A stretch of DNA of 9,199 nt from contig WGCT01000480.1 in assembly GCA_015493625.1 (NCBI GenBank), positions 1 to 9,199 on the forward strand. Reading direction: 5' to 3'. Positions 1 to 6,483 of the stretch are shown here, one piece after another. The stretch is from Draconibacterium sp. GTDB lineage: Bacteria; Bacteroidota; Bacteroidia; Bacteroidales; Prolixibacteraceae. Under the pieces are notes generated by a model that had not been told where the DNA came from, searched no databases, and was given only the letters and a program-made list of their open reading frames with translations. Numbering within the stretch: position 1 is the first letter of the stretch; each line of letters starts with the position of its first letter. The translations under genes were made by a program, and so were the position numbers.

Positions 1-2017
1 GCTCGATGGTACAGCAATTGTTATTTCGCCATTAATTGCTTTAATGAAAAACCAAGTCGATGCAATTCGAGGTGCGCAGGAGGAAGATAATGTGGCTCAC
101 TTTTTAAATTCATCGTTATCGAAAGCAGCCATACAAGAGGTAAAAACCGATGTGCTAAACGGGAAAACAAAATTACTATACGTTGCTCCCGAGTCGCTTA
201 CAAAAGAGGATAATATTGAGTTTCTGAAAAAAATAAAAATTTCGTTTTACGCCATCGACGAGGCACATTGTATTTCGGAGTGGGGGCACGATTTTCGTCC
301 CGAATACAGGAGAATAAGACCGATAATTGAGGAGATTGGTCACTCGCCTGTGGTGGCTTTAACAGCAACGGCAACGGCAAAAGTGCAGCACGATATTCAA
401 AAAAACCTTGGAATTCTCAATGCTCAGGTTTTTAAAGCTTCGTTTAATCGCGAAAATTTATATTACGAAGTTCGCCCGAAAGTAAAACCCGAAAATCAAA
501 TCATCAAATTCATTAAGCAGAACGAAGGGAAATCGGGAATTATCTACTGCCTGAGTCGTAAAAAGGTGGAAGAGATTGCCGAGACACTTCTTGTAAATGG
601 CATAAAAGCGTTGGGATATCATGCCGGAATGGATGCTGCAACACGGTCGGCAAATCAAGATAAATTTTTGATGGAAGAGGTAGATGTAATTGTGGCAACC
701 ATTGCATTTGGCATGGGAATCGACAAACCCGATGTACGATTCGTTATTCACTACGATATACCCAAAAGCCTTGAAGGCTATTATCAGGAAACCGGACGTG
801 CCGGTCGCGACGGAGGCGAAGGGAAATGCATTACTTTTTACAGTTACAAAGACATTCAGAAACTCGAGAAATTTATGCATGGCAAACCGGTTGCCGAACA
901 GGAAATTGGAAAGCAACTGCTACTCGACACCGTTTCATATGCCGAATCGGCCATTTGCCGCCGGGTAATTCTATTGCACTATTTTGGCGAAAAATACGAA
1001 CAGGGAAATTGTGGAAACTGCGACAATTGTTTAAATCCGAAAGAGCAAATTGAAGCAAAAGATGAAGTTGTTCTTGCCATAAAAGCAATACTCGAAGTAA
1101 ACGAAAAATACAAAGGCGACCACATTGCCAATATTTTAATTGGAAATAAATCGGCAGCAATAAAATCGTTTAAACATTACGAAAATAAATATTTTGGCGA
1201 AGGCAAAGACCACGACGAACGGTTTTGGAATGCTGTTTTCCGCCAGTCGATGGTGGCCGGAATACTAAATAAAGACATTGAAAACTACGGCTTATTAAAA
1301 GTAACACAAAAAGGGCACGACTTTTTGGCCAATCCGGTTAGTTTTATGTTGGTGAAGAACCACGAATACGAAGAAGAAGGTGACACCGCAAGCGGAGGAG
1401 GAGCCCCGTCGGGTGCTTCGAGCGGTGACCCGCAACTGTTTTCTATGTTAAAAGACTTACGTAAAAAAGTTGCAAGAAAACACAATCTGCCACCTTTCGT
1501 TATTTTTCAGGATCCTTCGCTGGCCGATATGTCAATTCAATACCCAATTACTACCGAAGAACTTCAGCATATTCAAGGTGTGGGACAAGGGAAAGCACGT
1601 AGATACGGAAAGGAGTTTGTGGCATTAATAAAAAGATATGTTGATGAAAACGAAATTGAACGTCCCGAAGATTTAATTGTAAAAACGGTTGCAAACAAAT
1701 CGAAATTAAAAGTTTACATCATTCAAAGTATCGACAGGAAAATCTCGTTTGAAGACATTGCCAACTCAAAAGGGATTGAGATTTTAGATTTAATTAACGA
1801 AGTTGAAGCGATTGTAAACTCGGGAACACGACTTAACATCGACTATTACATTAATGATATTTTAGACGAAGATCATCAGGAAGAGGTGTTCGACTATTTT
1901 AGAGAAGCCGAAACCGATTCGGTACAAGATGCACTGGATGAACTGGGCGAAGACGAATATTCGGAAGAAGATATTCGCCTGATGCGGATTAAATTTTTCT
2001 CTGATTTGGGAAATTAA
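1..2017 (+). CDS. recQ: ATP-dependent DNA helicase RecQ (5'-truncated by window edge)
   Basis: Superfamily 2 3'-5' DNA helicase acting in recombination and replication-fork repair. The open frame runs in from base 2, so the methionine at 44 is internal: the upstream residues LDGTAIVISPLIAL belong to helicase motif Ia. Walker A and roughly 60-70 N-terminal residues lie outside the window (estimated from E. coli RecQ). Numbering from Met44, the visible motifs are DEAH at 72-75, the aromatic-rich loop CISEWGHDFRPEY at 76-88, TATAT at 107-111, motif V around 219-240, and QETGRAGRDG at 248-257. Zinc-binding cysteines are C305, C323, C326 and C329. An RQC winged-helix region (about 336-440) follows, then a Gly/Ser-rich linker (about 445-462), an HRDC domain (about 462-537), and a 120-residue tail that becomes acidic and probably contains a helix-turn-helix. 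The gene ends just before an intrinsic terminator and appears intact within the window. Confidence 0.97.
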   Translation, partial: LDGTAIVISPLIALMKNQVDAIRGAQEEDNVAHFLNSSLSKAAIQEVKTDVLNGKTKLLYVAPESLTKEDNIEFLKKIKISFYAIDEAHCISEWGHDFRPEYRRIRPIIEEIGHSPVVALTATATAKVQHDIQKNLGILNAQVFKASFNRENLYYEVRPKVKPENQIIKFIKQNEGKSGIIYCLSRKKVEEIAETLLVNGIKALGYHAGMDAATRSANQDKFLMEEVDVIVATIAFGMGIDKPDVRFVIHYDIPKSLEGYYQETGRAGRDGGEGKCITFYSYKDIQKLEKFMHGKPVAEQEIGKQLLLDTVSYAESAICRRVILLHYFGEKYEQGNCGNCDNCLNPKEQIEAKDEVVLAIKAILEVNEKYKGDHIANILIGNKSAAIKSFKHYENKYFGEGKDHDERFWNAVFRQSMVAGILNKDIENYGLLKVTQKGHDFLANPVSFMLVKNHEYEEEGDTASGGGAPSGASSGDPQLFSMLKDLRKKVARKHNLPPFVIFQDPSLADMSIQYPITTEELQHIQGVGQGKARRYGKEFVALIKRYVDENEIERPEDLIVKTVANKSKLKVYIIQSIDRKISFEDIANSKGIEILDLINEVEAIVNSGTRLNIDYYINDILDEDHQEEVFDYFREAETDSVQDALDELGEDEYSEEDIRLMRIKFFSDLGN

Positions 2018-2044
2018 TTAAGCATTTTACTTTCACAATATATT

Positions 2045-2070
2045 AAGAGTCGTTTGTTGGCTCTTTTTTT
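2045..2070 (+). terminator. Intrinsic terminator of recQ
   Basis: A 7-bp stem (2045-2051 AAGAGTC with 2059-2065 GGCTCTT, one G-U pair) closes a 7-nt loop. It runs straight into a T tract at 2064-2070. It starts 27 nt after the recQ stop and separates recQ from ahcY. Confidence 0.8.
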
Positions 2071-2096
2071 ATGCGCAATTTTGTTGTAGAAATTAT

Positions 2097-2104
2097 TACT
2101 TTTG
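2097..2104 (+). promoter_or_regulatory. Bacteroidota-type -7 promoter element of ahcY
   Basis: TACTTTTG is a full match to the Bacteroidota -7 consensus TAnnTTTG. It lies 38 nt before the ahcY ATG and just after the recQ terminator. A -33 element is not clear: the TTTG at 2080-2083 is only 13 nt upstream, closer than the usual 19-21. The implied leader is about 30 nt and A-rich just before the ATG, too short for a riboswitch. Confidence 0.6.
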
Positions 2105-2142
2105 CACCGCTTTTTATTGATAACAATTTGAAAAACAAAAAT

Positions 2143-3540
2143 ATGACAGATTATAAAGTTGCCGATATAACATTGGCCGATTTTGGGAGAAAAGAGTTGA
2201 ATATTGCAGAAAAAGAGATGCCGGGACTGATGTCGATTCGGACAAAGTTTGGCCCGTCGAAACCATTAAAAGGAGCACGCATAACAGGAAGTCTGCACAT
2301 GACCATTCAAACCGCAGTTTTAATTGAAACATTGGTTGAGTTGGGTGCCGATGTGCGTTGGGCAAGTTGTAACATATTTTCGACACAAGATCATGCCGCC
2401 GCTGCCATTGCCGCTACAGGAGTACCGGTTTTTGCATGGAAAGGCGAAACACTCGAAGAGTACTGGTGGTGTACAAAACAGGCACTAAGTTTTCCCGGCG
2501 GGAAAGGACCGCAACTTATTGTTGACGATGGAGGCGATGCAACACTTCTTATTCATAAAGGATATGCTGCAGAGAACGATGCAACAGTTTTAGATGTTGA
2601 CCCGGAGAGCGAAGAGGAGGGCGAAATTCTAAAACTATTGAAGAGCACACTCGCCGAAGATAACCAAAAATGGCACCGTACAGTTGCGGAATGGAAAGGT
2701 GTTTCGGAGGAAACAACAACCGGAGTACACCGTCTGTATCAAATGTTCGACAGGGGAGAATTGCTTGTTCCGGCGATTAATGTAAACGACTCGGTAACAA
2801 AATCGAAATTCGATAACTTATACGGATGTCGCGAATCGTTGGCAGATGGAATTAAGAGAGCAACCGATGTAATGATTGCCGGTAAAGTTGTTGTAGTTGC
2901 CGGATACGGCGATGTTGGAAAAGGATGCGCCCACTCGATGCGAAGTTACGGAGCTCGTGTAATAGTTACCGAAATTGACCCTATTTGTGCTCTCCAGGCA
3001 GCTATGGAAGGATTCGAAGTAAAAACAATGGAAGATGCACTTCCTGAAGGAAATATTTACGTAACAACTACCGGAAACAAAGATATTATTACGGCGAAAC
3101 ACATGTCTGAAATGAAAGATCAGGCCATTGTTTGTAACATCGGCCATTTCGATAACGAAATTCAGGTAGCTGAGTTAGAAAATTGGTCAAACATTAAAAA
3201 GAAAAATATTAAACCACAGGTCGATAAATATACTTACGAAGATGGTCACAGTATTTTTCTACTCGCCGAAGGACGTTTGGTAAATCTCGGTTGCGCAACC
3301 GGACACCCCTCGTTTGTAATGAGTAACTCGTTTACCAATCAAAGTTTGGCACAAATCGATTTATGGCAAAACGACTATGAAGTTGGCGTTTTTACCCTTT
3401 CGAAAAAACTCGACGAGGAAGTAGCCCGTTTGCACCTCGAACAGTTGGGTGTTAAACTTACAACACTTTCCGACGACCAGGCCAAATATCTTGGCGTACC
3501 GAAAGAGGGACCATTTAAACCGGAACACTATAGGTATTAA
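2143..3540 (+). CDS. ahcY: Adenosylhomocysteinase (S-adenosylhomocysteine hydrolase)
   Basis: Cytosolic NAD-dependent enzyme that reversibly splits S-adenosylhomocysteine into adenosine and homocysteine, relieving product inhibition of SAM-dependent methyltransferases. The 465-residue length is normal for the bacterial form. The frame is open back to an ATG at 2071, but I chose the ATG at 2143. The first 24 codons of the longer version cover the -7 promoter element and begin at the last base of the recQ terminator, while [19 protein letters not shown] is a typical AhcY N-terminus. Visible residues include H52, D129 in VDDGGDAT, E190, K220 and D224 in the [11 protein letters not shown] stretch, the Rossmann NAD motif GYGDVGKG (254-261), IGHFDNE (333-339), GHPS (387-390) and the conserved C-terminal KPEHYRY. 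The acidic/charged insert at about 153-186 is the one found in many bacterial and plant enzymes. Transcribed alone between two terminators; no methionine-cycle gene is adjacent. Confidence 0.98.
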   Translation: MTDYKVADITLADFGRKELNIAEKEMPGLMSIRTKFGPSKPLKGARITGSLHMTIQTAVLIETLVELGADVRWASCNIFSTQDHAAAAIAATGVPVFAWKGETLEEYWWCTKQALSFPGGKGPQLIVDDGGDATLLIHKGYAAENDATVLDVDPESEEEGEILKLLKSTLAEDNQKWHRTVAEWKGVSEETTTGVHRLYQMFDRGELLVPAINVNDSVTKSKFDNLYGCRESLADGIKRATDVMIAGKVVVVAGYGDVGKGCAHSMRSYGARVIVTEIDPICALQAAMEGFEVKTMEDALPEGNIYVTTTGNKDIITAKHMSEMKDQAIVCNIGHFDNEIQVAELENWSNIKKKNIKPQVDKYTYEDGHSIFLLAEGRLVNLGCATGHPSFVMSNSFTNQSLAQIDLWQNDYEVGVFTLSKKLDEEVARLHLEQLGVKLTTLSDDQAKYLGVPKEGPFKPEHYRY

Positions 3541-3561
3541 GTCGTTCGTACCAATTTATAT

Positions 3562-3588
3562 TCAACTCAAATAGCTTTCGTGAGTTGA
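3562..3588 (+). other. Hairpin between the ahcY stop and its terminator
   Basis: TCAACTCA (3562-3569) pairs perfectly with TGAGTTGA (3581-3588) around an 11-nt loop. The 8-bp stem has no T tract of its own and ends 6 nt before the terminator stem. It may stabilise the 3' end of the ahcY mRNA; that role is inference. Confidence 0.5.
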
Positions 3589-3594
3589 GCAGAC

Positions 3595-3634
3595 AAAAGA
3601 GGATTCAAAAAAACTGGGTCCTCTTTTTTTTTTT
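3595..3634 (+). terminator. Strong intrinsic terminator of ahcY
   Basis: A 12-bp stem (3595-3606 with 3616-3627, two G-U pairs next to the closing C-G) encloses a 9-nt loop. The 3' arm merges into a run of 11 T residues (3624-3634). This is a textbook Rho-independent terminator. The A run in the 5' arm pairs with the T run, so the structure may also act on transcripts from the other strand. Confidence 0.92.
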
Positions 3635-3696
3635 GATTTTCTCCAAATTGACATGAGTTTCAGAGCGAAACAGATATGCACATCTATCCTGACTTT

Positions 3697-3720
3697 TTGT
3701 TAAAGTTCCGGAATTAACAA
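3697..3720. promoter_or_regulatory. Imperfect dyad upstream of pncB
   Basis: TTGTTAA (3697-3703) and TTAACAA (3714-3720) are exact reverse complements. They flank a perfect TTCCGGAA palindrome (3706-3713), with two extra bases (AG) on the left side. The symmetry looks like an operator, but its centre is about 65 nt upstream of the -33 element of the pncB promoter and no regulator is encoded nearby. Binding is unproven. Confidence 0.3.
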
Positions 3721-3751
3721 TTCATTCATAAAATTAAAGTAAATTGACTGA

Positions 3752-3770
3752 AGACAATTAGGAGACAATT
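3752..3770 (+). repeat. Direct repeat AGACAATT, 11-bp spacing, ahead of the pncB promoter
   Basis: AGACAATT occurs at 3752-3759 and again at 3763-3770, offset by 11 bp, about one helical turn. The second copy ends 3 nt before the -33 TTTG at 3774. The phasing and position suit a tandem activator site. The repeat is short and AT-rich, so chance is possible. Confidence 0.4.
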
Positions 3771-3773
3771 CGG

Positions 3774-3804
3774 TTTGAGCTGACACTTTTCTTCCCTATC
3801 TTTA
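3774..3804 (+). promoter_or_regulatory. Bacteroidota-type promoter of pncB
   Basis: TTTG at 3774-3777 and TATCTTTA at 3797-3804 are separated by 19 nt. This matches the Bacteroidota -33/-7 architecture (TTTG, 19-21 nt, TAnnTTTG) with one mismatch at the last base. The -7 element ends 31 nt before the pncB ATG at 3836, giving a leader of roughly 25 nt without a recognisable Shine-Dalgarno. Confidence 0.72.
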
Positions 3805-3835
3805 AAACCTGCAATACAGACCTAATTTTAACGTT

Positions 3836-5257
3836 ATGATTTCAATACAAAATAATCTGGGGCTTTATACCGACTTTTACGAATTAACTATGGCGCAGGG
3901 CTATTTTCTGCAAGGAAAAAAAGATGAAAAAGCTACATTCGATTATTTTTTTAGAACCAACCCATACAAAGGCGGATTTACAGTTTTTGCTGGATTACAG
4001 GATTTCCTCGACTTATTGGCAAATTTCACTTTCAGCGAAAGCGATATTGAATACCTTCGCGGGCAAGGGTTAAAAAACAATTTTTTAACCTATTTAAAAG
4101 CGTTTACTTTTTTGGGCGATATTTTTAGTGTATCCGAGGGCGAAATAGTTTTCCCAAACGAACCGATTCTAAGAGTTGAAGGAAACATTATTGAGTGCCA
4201 GCTTATTGAAAGTATGCTGCTTAATATTCTAAATTTTGAATCGCTGATTGCCACAAAAGCATTCCGGATTAAACTGGTTTCGGGCGAAACAACCTTTTCC
4301 GATTTTGGTTTGCGGCGAGCACAAGGATTTGGTGCTCTGCACGCCAGCCGGGCTGCAATTATAGGTGGCGCTTCTTCTACATCGAATGTACTTGCAGGCA
4401 AGCAACTCGATGTGCCAATTACCGGAACACAGGCACACAGCTGGATTTTAAGTTTTGATAATGAACTCGAGGCATTTCGGGCTTTTGCTGCAGTAAATCC
4501 GGAGAATACAGTTTTATTGGTCGATACATTTAACACGCTGAAAACAGGTGTTCCGAATGCCATAAAAGTGGCCAAAGAGATGGAGCAAAAAGGGCAGCGA
4601 CTAAAAGCAATTCGGCTCGACAGCGGCGATTTGGCGTACCTGAGTAAAAATACGCGTAAAATGCTCGACAATGCCGGACTCGGTTATGTAAAAATAATAG
4701 CATCGAACCAGCTAAACGAGTTTGTTGTAAAAAGTCTTTTGCACGACCAAAACGCCCCCATCGATGCATTTGGAATTGGTACCGAATTAATTACCGGAAA
4801 GAGCGACGCAGCACTCGACGGGGTTTACAAGCTGGCAGTTTTAAACAATCGCCCGAAAATGAAATTCTCGGAAAATATTGAAAAAGTTACTCTGCCCGGG
4901 AAAAAACAGTTGATTCGGTATTTCGATGAAAACGGGAAATTCTTTCGCGATGGAATTTTATGCTCCGACGAAAATCCTGATGAAATCCAAACCATTTTTC
5001 ATCCTGTTTATCCCGAAAAAAACACCAATATCTCGAATCTGAAAAAGCAATTGCTTACACAAAAAGTTATGGACAAAGGAACAACACTATTAAAACGAAG
5101 AAATCCACTTCATATTCATAATTATCTGAAAGAGCGGTCGAAATATTTGCCACAAGAACACAAGCGTTTCATCAGTCCGCATATTTATAAAACAGGAATT
5201 TCGAAAAAACTAATGGAAACGCGAAACCTACTGGCAAACGAACAAAAATCGCAATAG
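3836..5257 (+). CDS. pncB: Nicotinate phosphoribosyltransferase
   Basis: Cytosolic NAD-salvage enzyme of the Preiss-Handler pathway. It joins nicotinate and PRPP to give nicotinate mononucleotide, with ATP hydrolysis coupled to the reaction in this family. The 473 residues open with the diagnostic LGLYTDFYELTMAQGYF (about 8-24). FGLRRAQG (157-164) is followed by GTQAHSW (197-203), whose H201 is in the position of the phosphorylated histidine of the family. LVDTFNT (228-234), RLDSGDL (260-266) and FGIGTELIT (312-320) form the phosphoribosyl and substrate site. The C-terminal ~100 residues are the usual Lys-rich cap region. The start is supported by the family N-terminus and the promoter 31 nt upstream. 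A same-strand PLP enzyme follows after 55 nt. Nicotinamidase and other NAD genes are not visible here. Residues look intact. Confidence 0.96.
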   Translation: MISIQNNLGLYTDFYELTMAQGYFLQGKKDEKATFDYFFRTNPYKGGFTVFAGLQDFLDLLANFTFSESDIEYLRGQGLKNNFLTYLKAFTFLGDIFSVSEGEIVFPNEPILRVEGNIIECQLIESMLLNILNFESLIATKAFRIKLVSGETTFSDFGLRRAQGFGALHASRAAIIGGASSTSNVLAGKQLDVPITGTQAHSWILSFDNELEAFRAFAAVNPENTVLLVDTFNTLKTGVPNAIKVAKEMEQKGQRLKAIRLDSGDLAYLSKNTRKMLDNAGLGYVKIIASNQLNEFVVKSLLHDQNAPIDAFGIGTELITGKSDAALDGVYKLAVLNNRPKMKFSENIEKVTLPGKKQLIRYFDENGKFFRDGILCSDENPDEIQTIFHPVYPEKNTNISNLKKQLLTQKVMDKGTTLLKRRNPLHIHNYLKERSKYLPQEHKRFISPHIYKTGISKKLMETRNLLANEQKSQ

Positions 5258-5263
5258 ATTAAT

Positions 5264-5289
5264 AAAGTTTAAAACTTCAAACTTTTTTT
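5264..5289 (+). terminator. Weak, AT-rich terminator-like hairpin after pncB
   Basis: AAAGTTT (5264-5270) can pair with AAACTTT (5279-5285) around an 8-nt loop, leading into a run of seven T residues (5283-5289). Only one of the seven pairs is G-C, so the stem is weak. It may reduce rather than stop transcription into the next gene. Confidence 0.35.
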
Positions 5290-5312
5290 ACATTCATACT
5301 AACAACATTCTT

Positions 5313-6413
5313 ATGACCAACATTATTAGACCAACATTAATTCTCGACAAAGAGATTTGTTTAAACAACATTAAAAAAATGGCACGGAAAGCGGCTGAAT
5401 ACAATTTAAAATTCAGGCCACATTTTAAGACCCACCAGTCGGCAGAGATTGGCGAATGGTTTAGGCTTTTCGGGGTTGATGCAATTACTGTTTCGTCGGT
5501 GCAAATGGCAGAGTATTTTGCCGCAAACGGATGGAACGATATTACCATTGCCTTTTCGGTTAATATTCGGGAGATTGAAAATATTAACCGGCTGGCAGCC
5601 AACATAAACCTAAATGTTCTGGTCGAGAACAGGGAGGCTGCCGCTGCTCTTGCCGGTAAATTGATGCACAAACTGGGGGTTTATATAAAAATCGATACCG
5701 GAGGCCACCGCACCGGAATTTCCTCTTCGAAAACAGGTGCAATCAACTCCATTCTTAAACAGTTGAACGTGAACAGCAAAATTACGTTCAAAGGGTTTTT
5801 AACACATGCCGGACAAACCTATTCGGCAAAATCGACCAACGAGATTTTCAGTCGACACTTCGACGCAGTTCTTCAACTGAAAGCACTAAAACAGAAGTAT
5901 AAGAAAGAGTTTCCTAACATTGAAGTTAGCATTGGCGACACACCTTCAGCATCGATTTGTACCATTTTCGACGGTATTGATGAAATTCGACCGGGTAATT
6001 TTATTTTTTACGATTTAATGCAGTACAATCTTGGGGTTTGTTCGCTCGACGATATTGCCGTAAAAATGGTCTGTCCGGTTGTTGCGAAACATCCTTCGCG
6101 AAACGAAGTGGTTATTTATGGCGGTGCTGTACACTTCTCGAAAGAGGCCATTACAAATGTAAACGGGAAAAATATTTACGGACGAATTTTAACTGCTCAA
6201 AACCACACAAAAGAGTTGCTGCCTCCGCTAAATTATGTATCGAAACTTTCGCAGGAACACGGTACTTTAAAAGTAACACACAATCAGTTAAAGAATTTTA
6301 CTATTGGTAATTTTGTTGAGATTATTCCGGTTCATTCCTGTTTAACTGCTAATGTTATGGGGCATTATATAACCACAACCGGCAAAATAATTTCGATGAT
6401 GCCAAAATATTAA
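5313..6413 (+). CDS. D-threonine aldolase / D-serine dehydratase-like PLP enzyme (fold type III)
   Basis: A 366-residue member of the alanine-racemase-fold family that includes D-threonine aldolase and eukaryotic-type D-serine dehydratase (DSD1). These enzymes cleave or dehydrate D-beta-hydroxy-amino acids in the cytosol. The PLP lysine is K39 in RPHFKTHQS (35-43). THAGQTY (164-170), GDTPS (208-212, phosphate binding) and EIRPGNFIFYD (224-234) follow in family order. The C-terminal domain has SQEHG (313-317) and PVHSC (339-343), whose H341 and C343 match the divalent-metal ligands of D-serine dehydratase. The enzyme is therefore probably catalytic. Substrate (D-threonine, D-serine, 3-hydroxyaspartate or other) cannot be assigned. 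The start at 5313 fits the family N-terminus. No good promoter is seen in the 55 nt after pncB, so read-through from pncB past a weak hairpin is plausible. It is convergent with pepD. Confidence 0.85.
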   Translation: MTNIIRPTLILDKEICLNNIKKMARKAAEYNLKFRPHFKTHQSAEIGEWFRLFGVDAITVSSVQMAEYFAANGWNDITIAFSVNIREIENINRLAANINLNVLVENREAAAALAGKLMHKLGVYIKIDTGGHRTGISSSKTGAINSILKQLNVNSKITFKGFLTHAGQTYSAKSTNEIFSRHFDAVLQLKALKQKYKKEFPNIEVSIGDTPSASICTIFDGIDEIRPGNFIFYDLMQYNLGVCSLDDIAVKMVCPVVAKHPSRNEVVIYGGAVHFSKEAITNVNGKNIYGRILTAQNHTKELLPPLNYVSKLSQEHGTLKVTHNQLKNFTIGNFVEIIPVHSCLTANVMGHYITTTGKIISMMPKY

Positions 6414-6483
6414 TACCAATTTCCGGGATACAATAAAACAAATTCGAAAAAAATAGACAAGACAGTTTTAGTAACAATTTCGC
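6414..6483. other. Convergent intergenic gap without an evident terminator
   Basis: The 70 nt between the stop codons of the PLP enzyme gene (+) and pepD (-) are AT-rich. I see no GC-containing hairpin followed by a T tract on either strand, so transcripts may overlap or end by another mechanism. Confidence 0.4.

Noticed and set aside
458..916. 152-codon open frame on the - strand inside recQ
   Set aside because: It covers helicase motifs IV-VI of recQ on the opposite strand, and its composition looks like antisense shadow.
2071..2142. SAH or SAM riboswitch ahead of ahcY
   Set aside because: The leader implied by the -7 element is about 30 nt and unstructured, too short for any known aptamer of this kind.
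3653..3703. 16-codon small ORF between the ahcY terminator and pncB
   Set aside because: It has no promoter or ribosome-binding context, it ends inside the dyad, and an ORF of this length is expected by chance.
4090..4671. 193-codon open frame on the - strand, antisense to pncB
   Set aside because: It overlaps the conserved core of pncB, has no family-like motifs, and no promoter or leader supports it.
6414..6422. TACCAATTT just after the stop of the PLP enzyme gene, also present at 3549-3557 soon after the ahcY stop
   Set aside because: A 9-base AT-rich match with no further shared sequence or inverted partner is weak evidence for a dispersed repeat. Two copies near stop codons can be coincidence.
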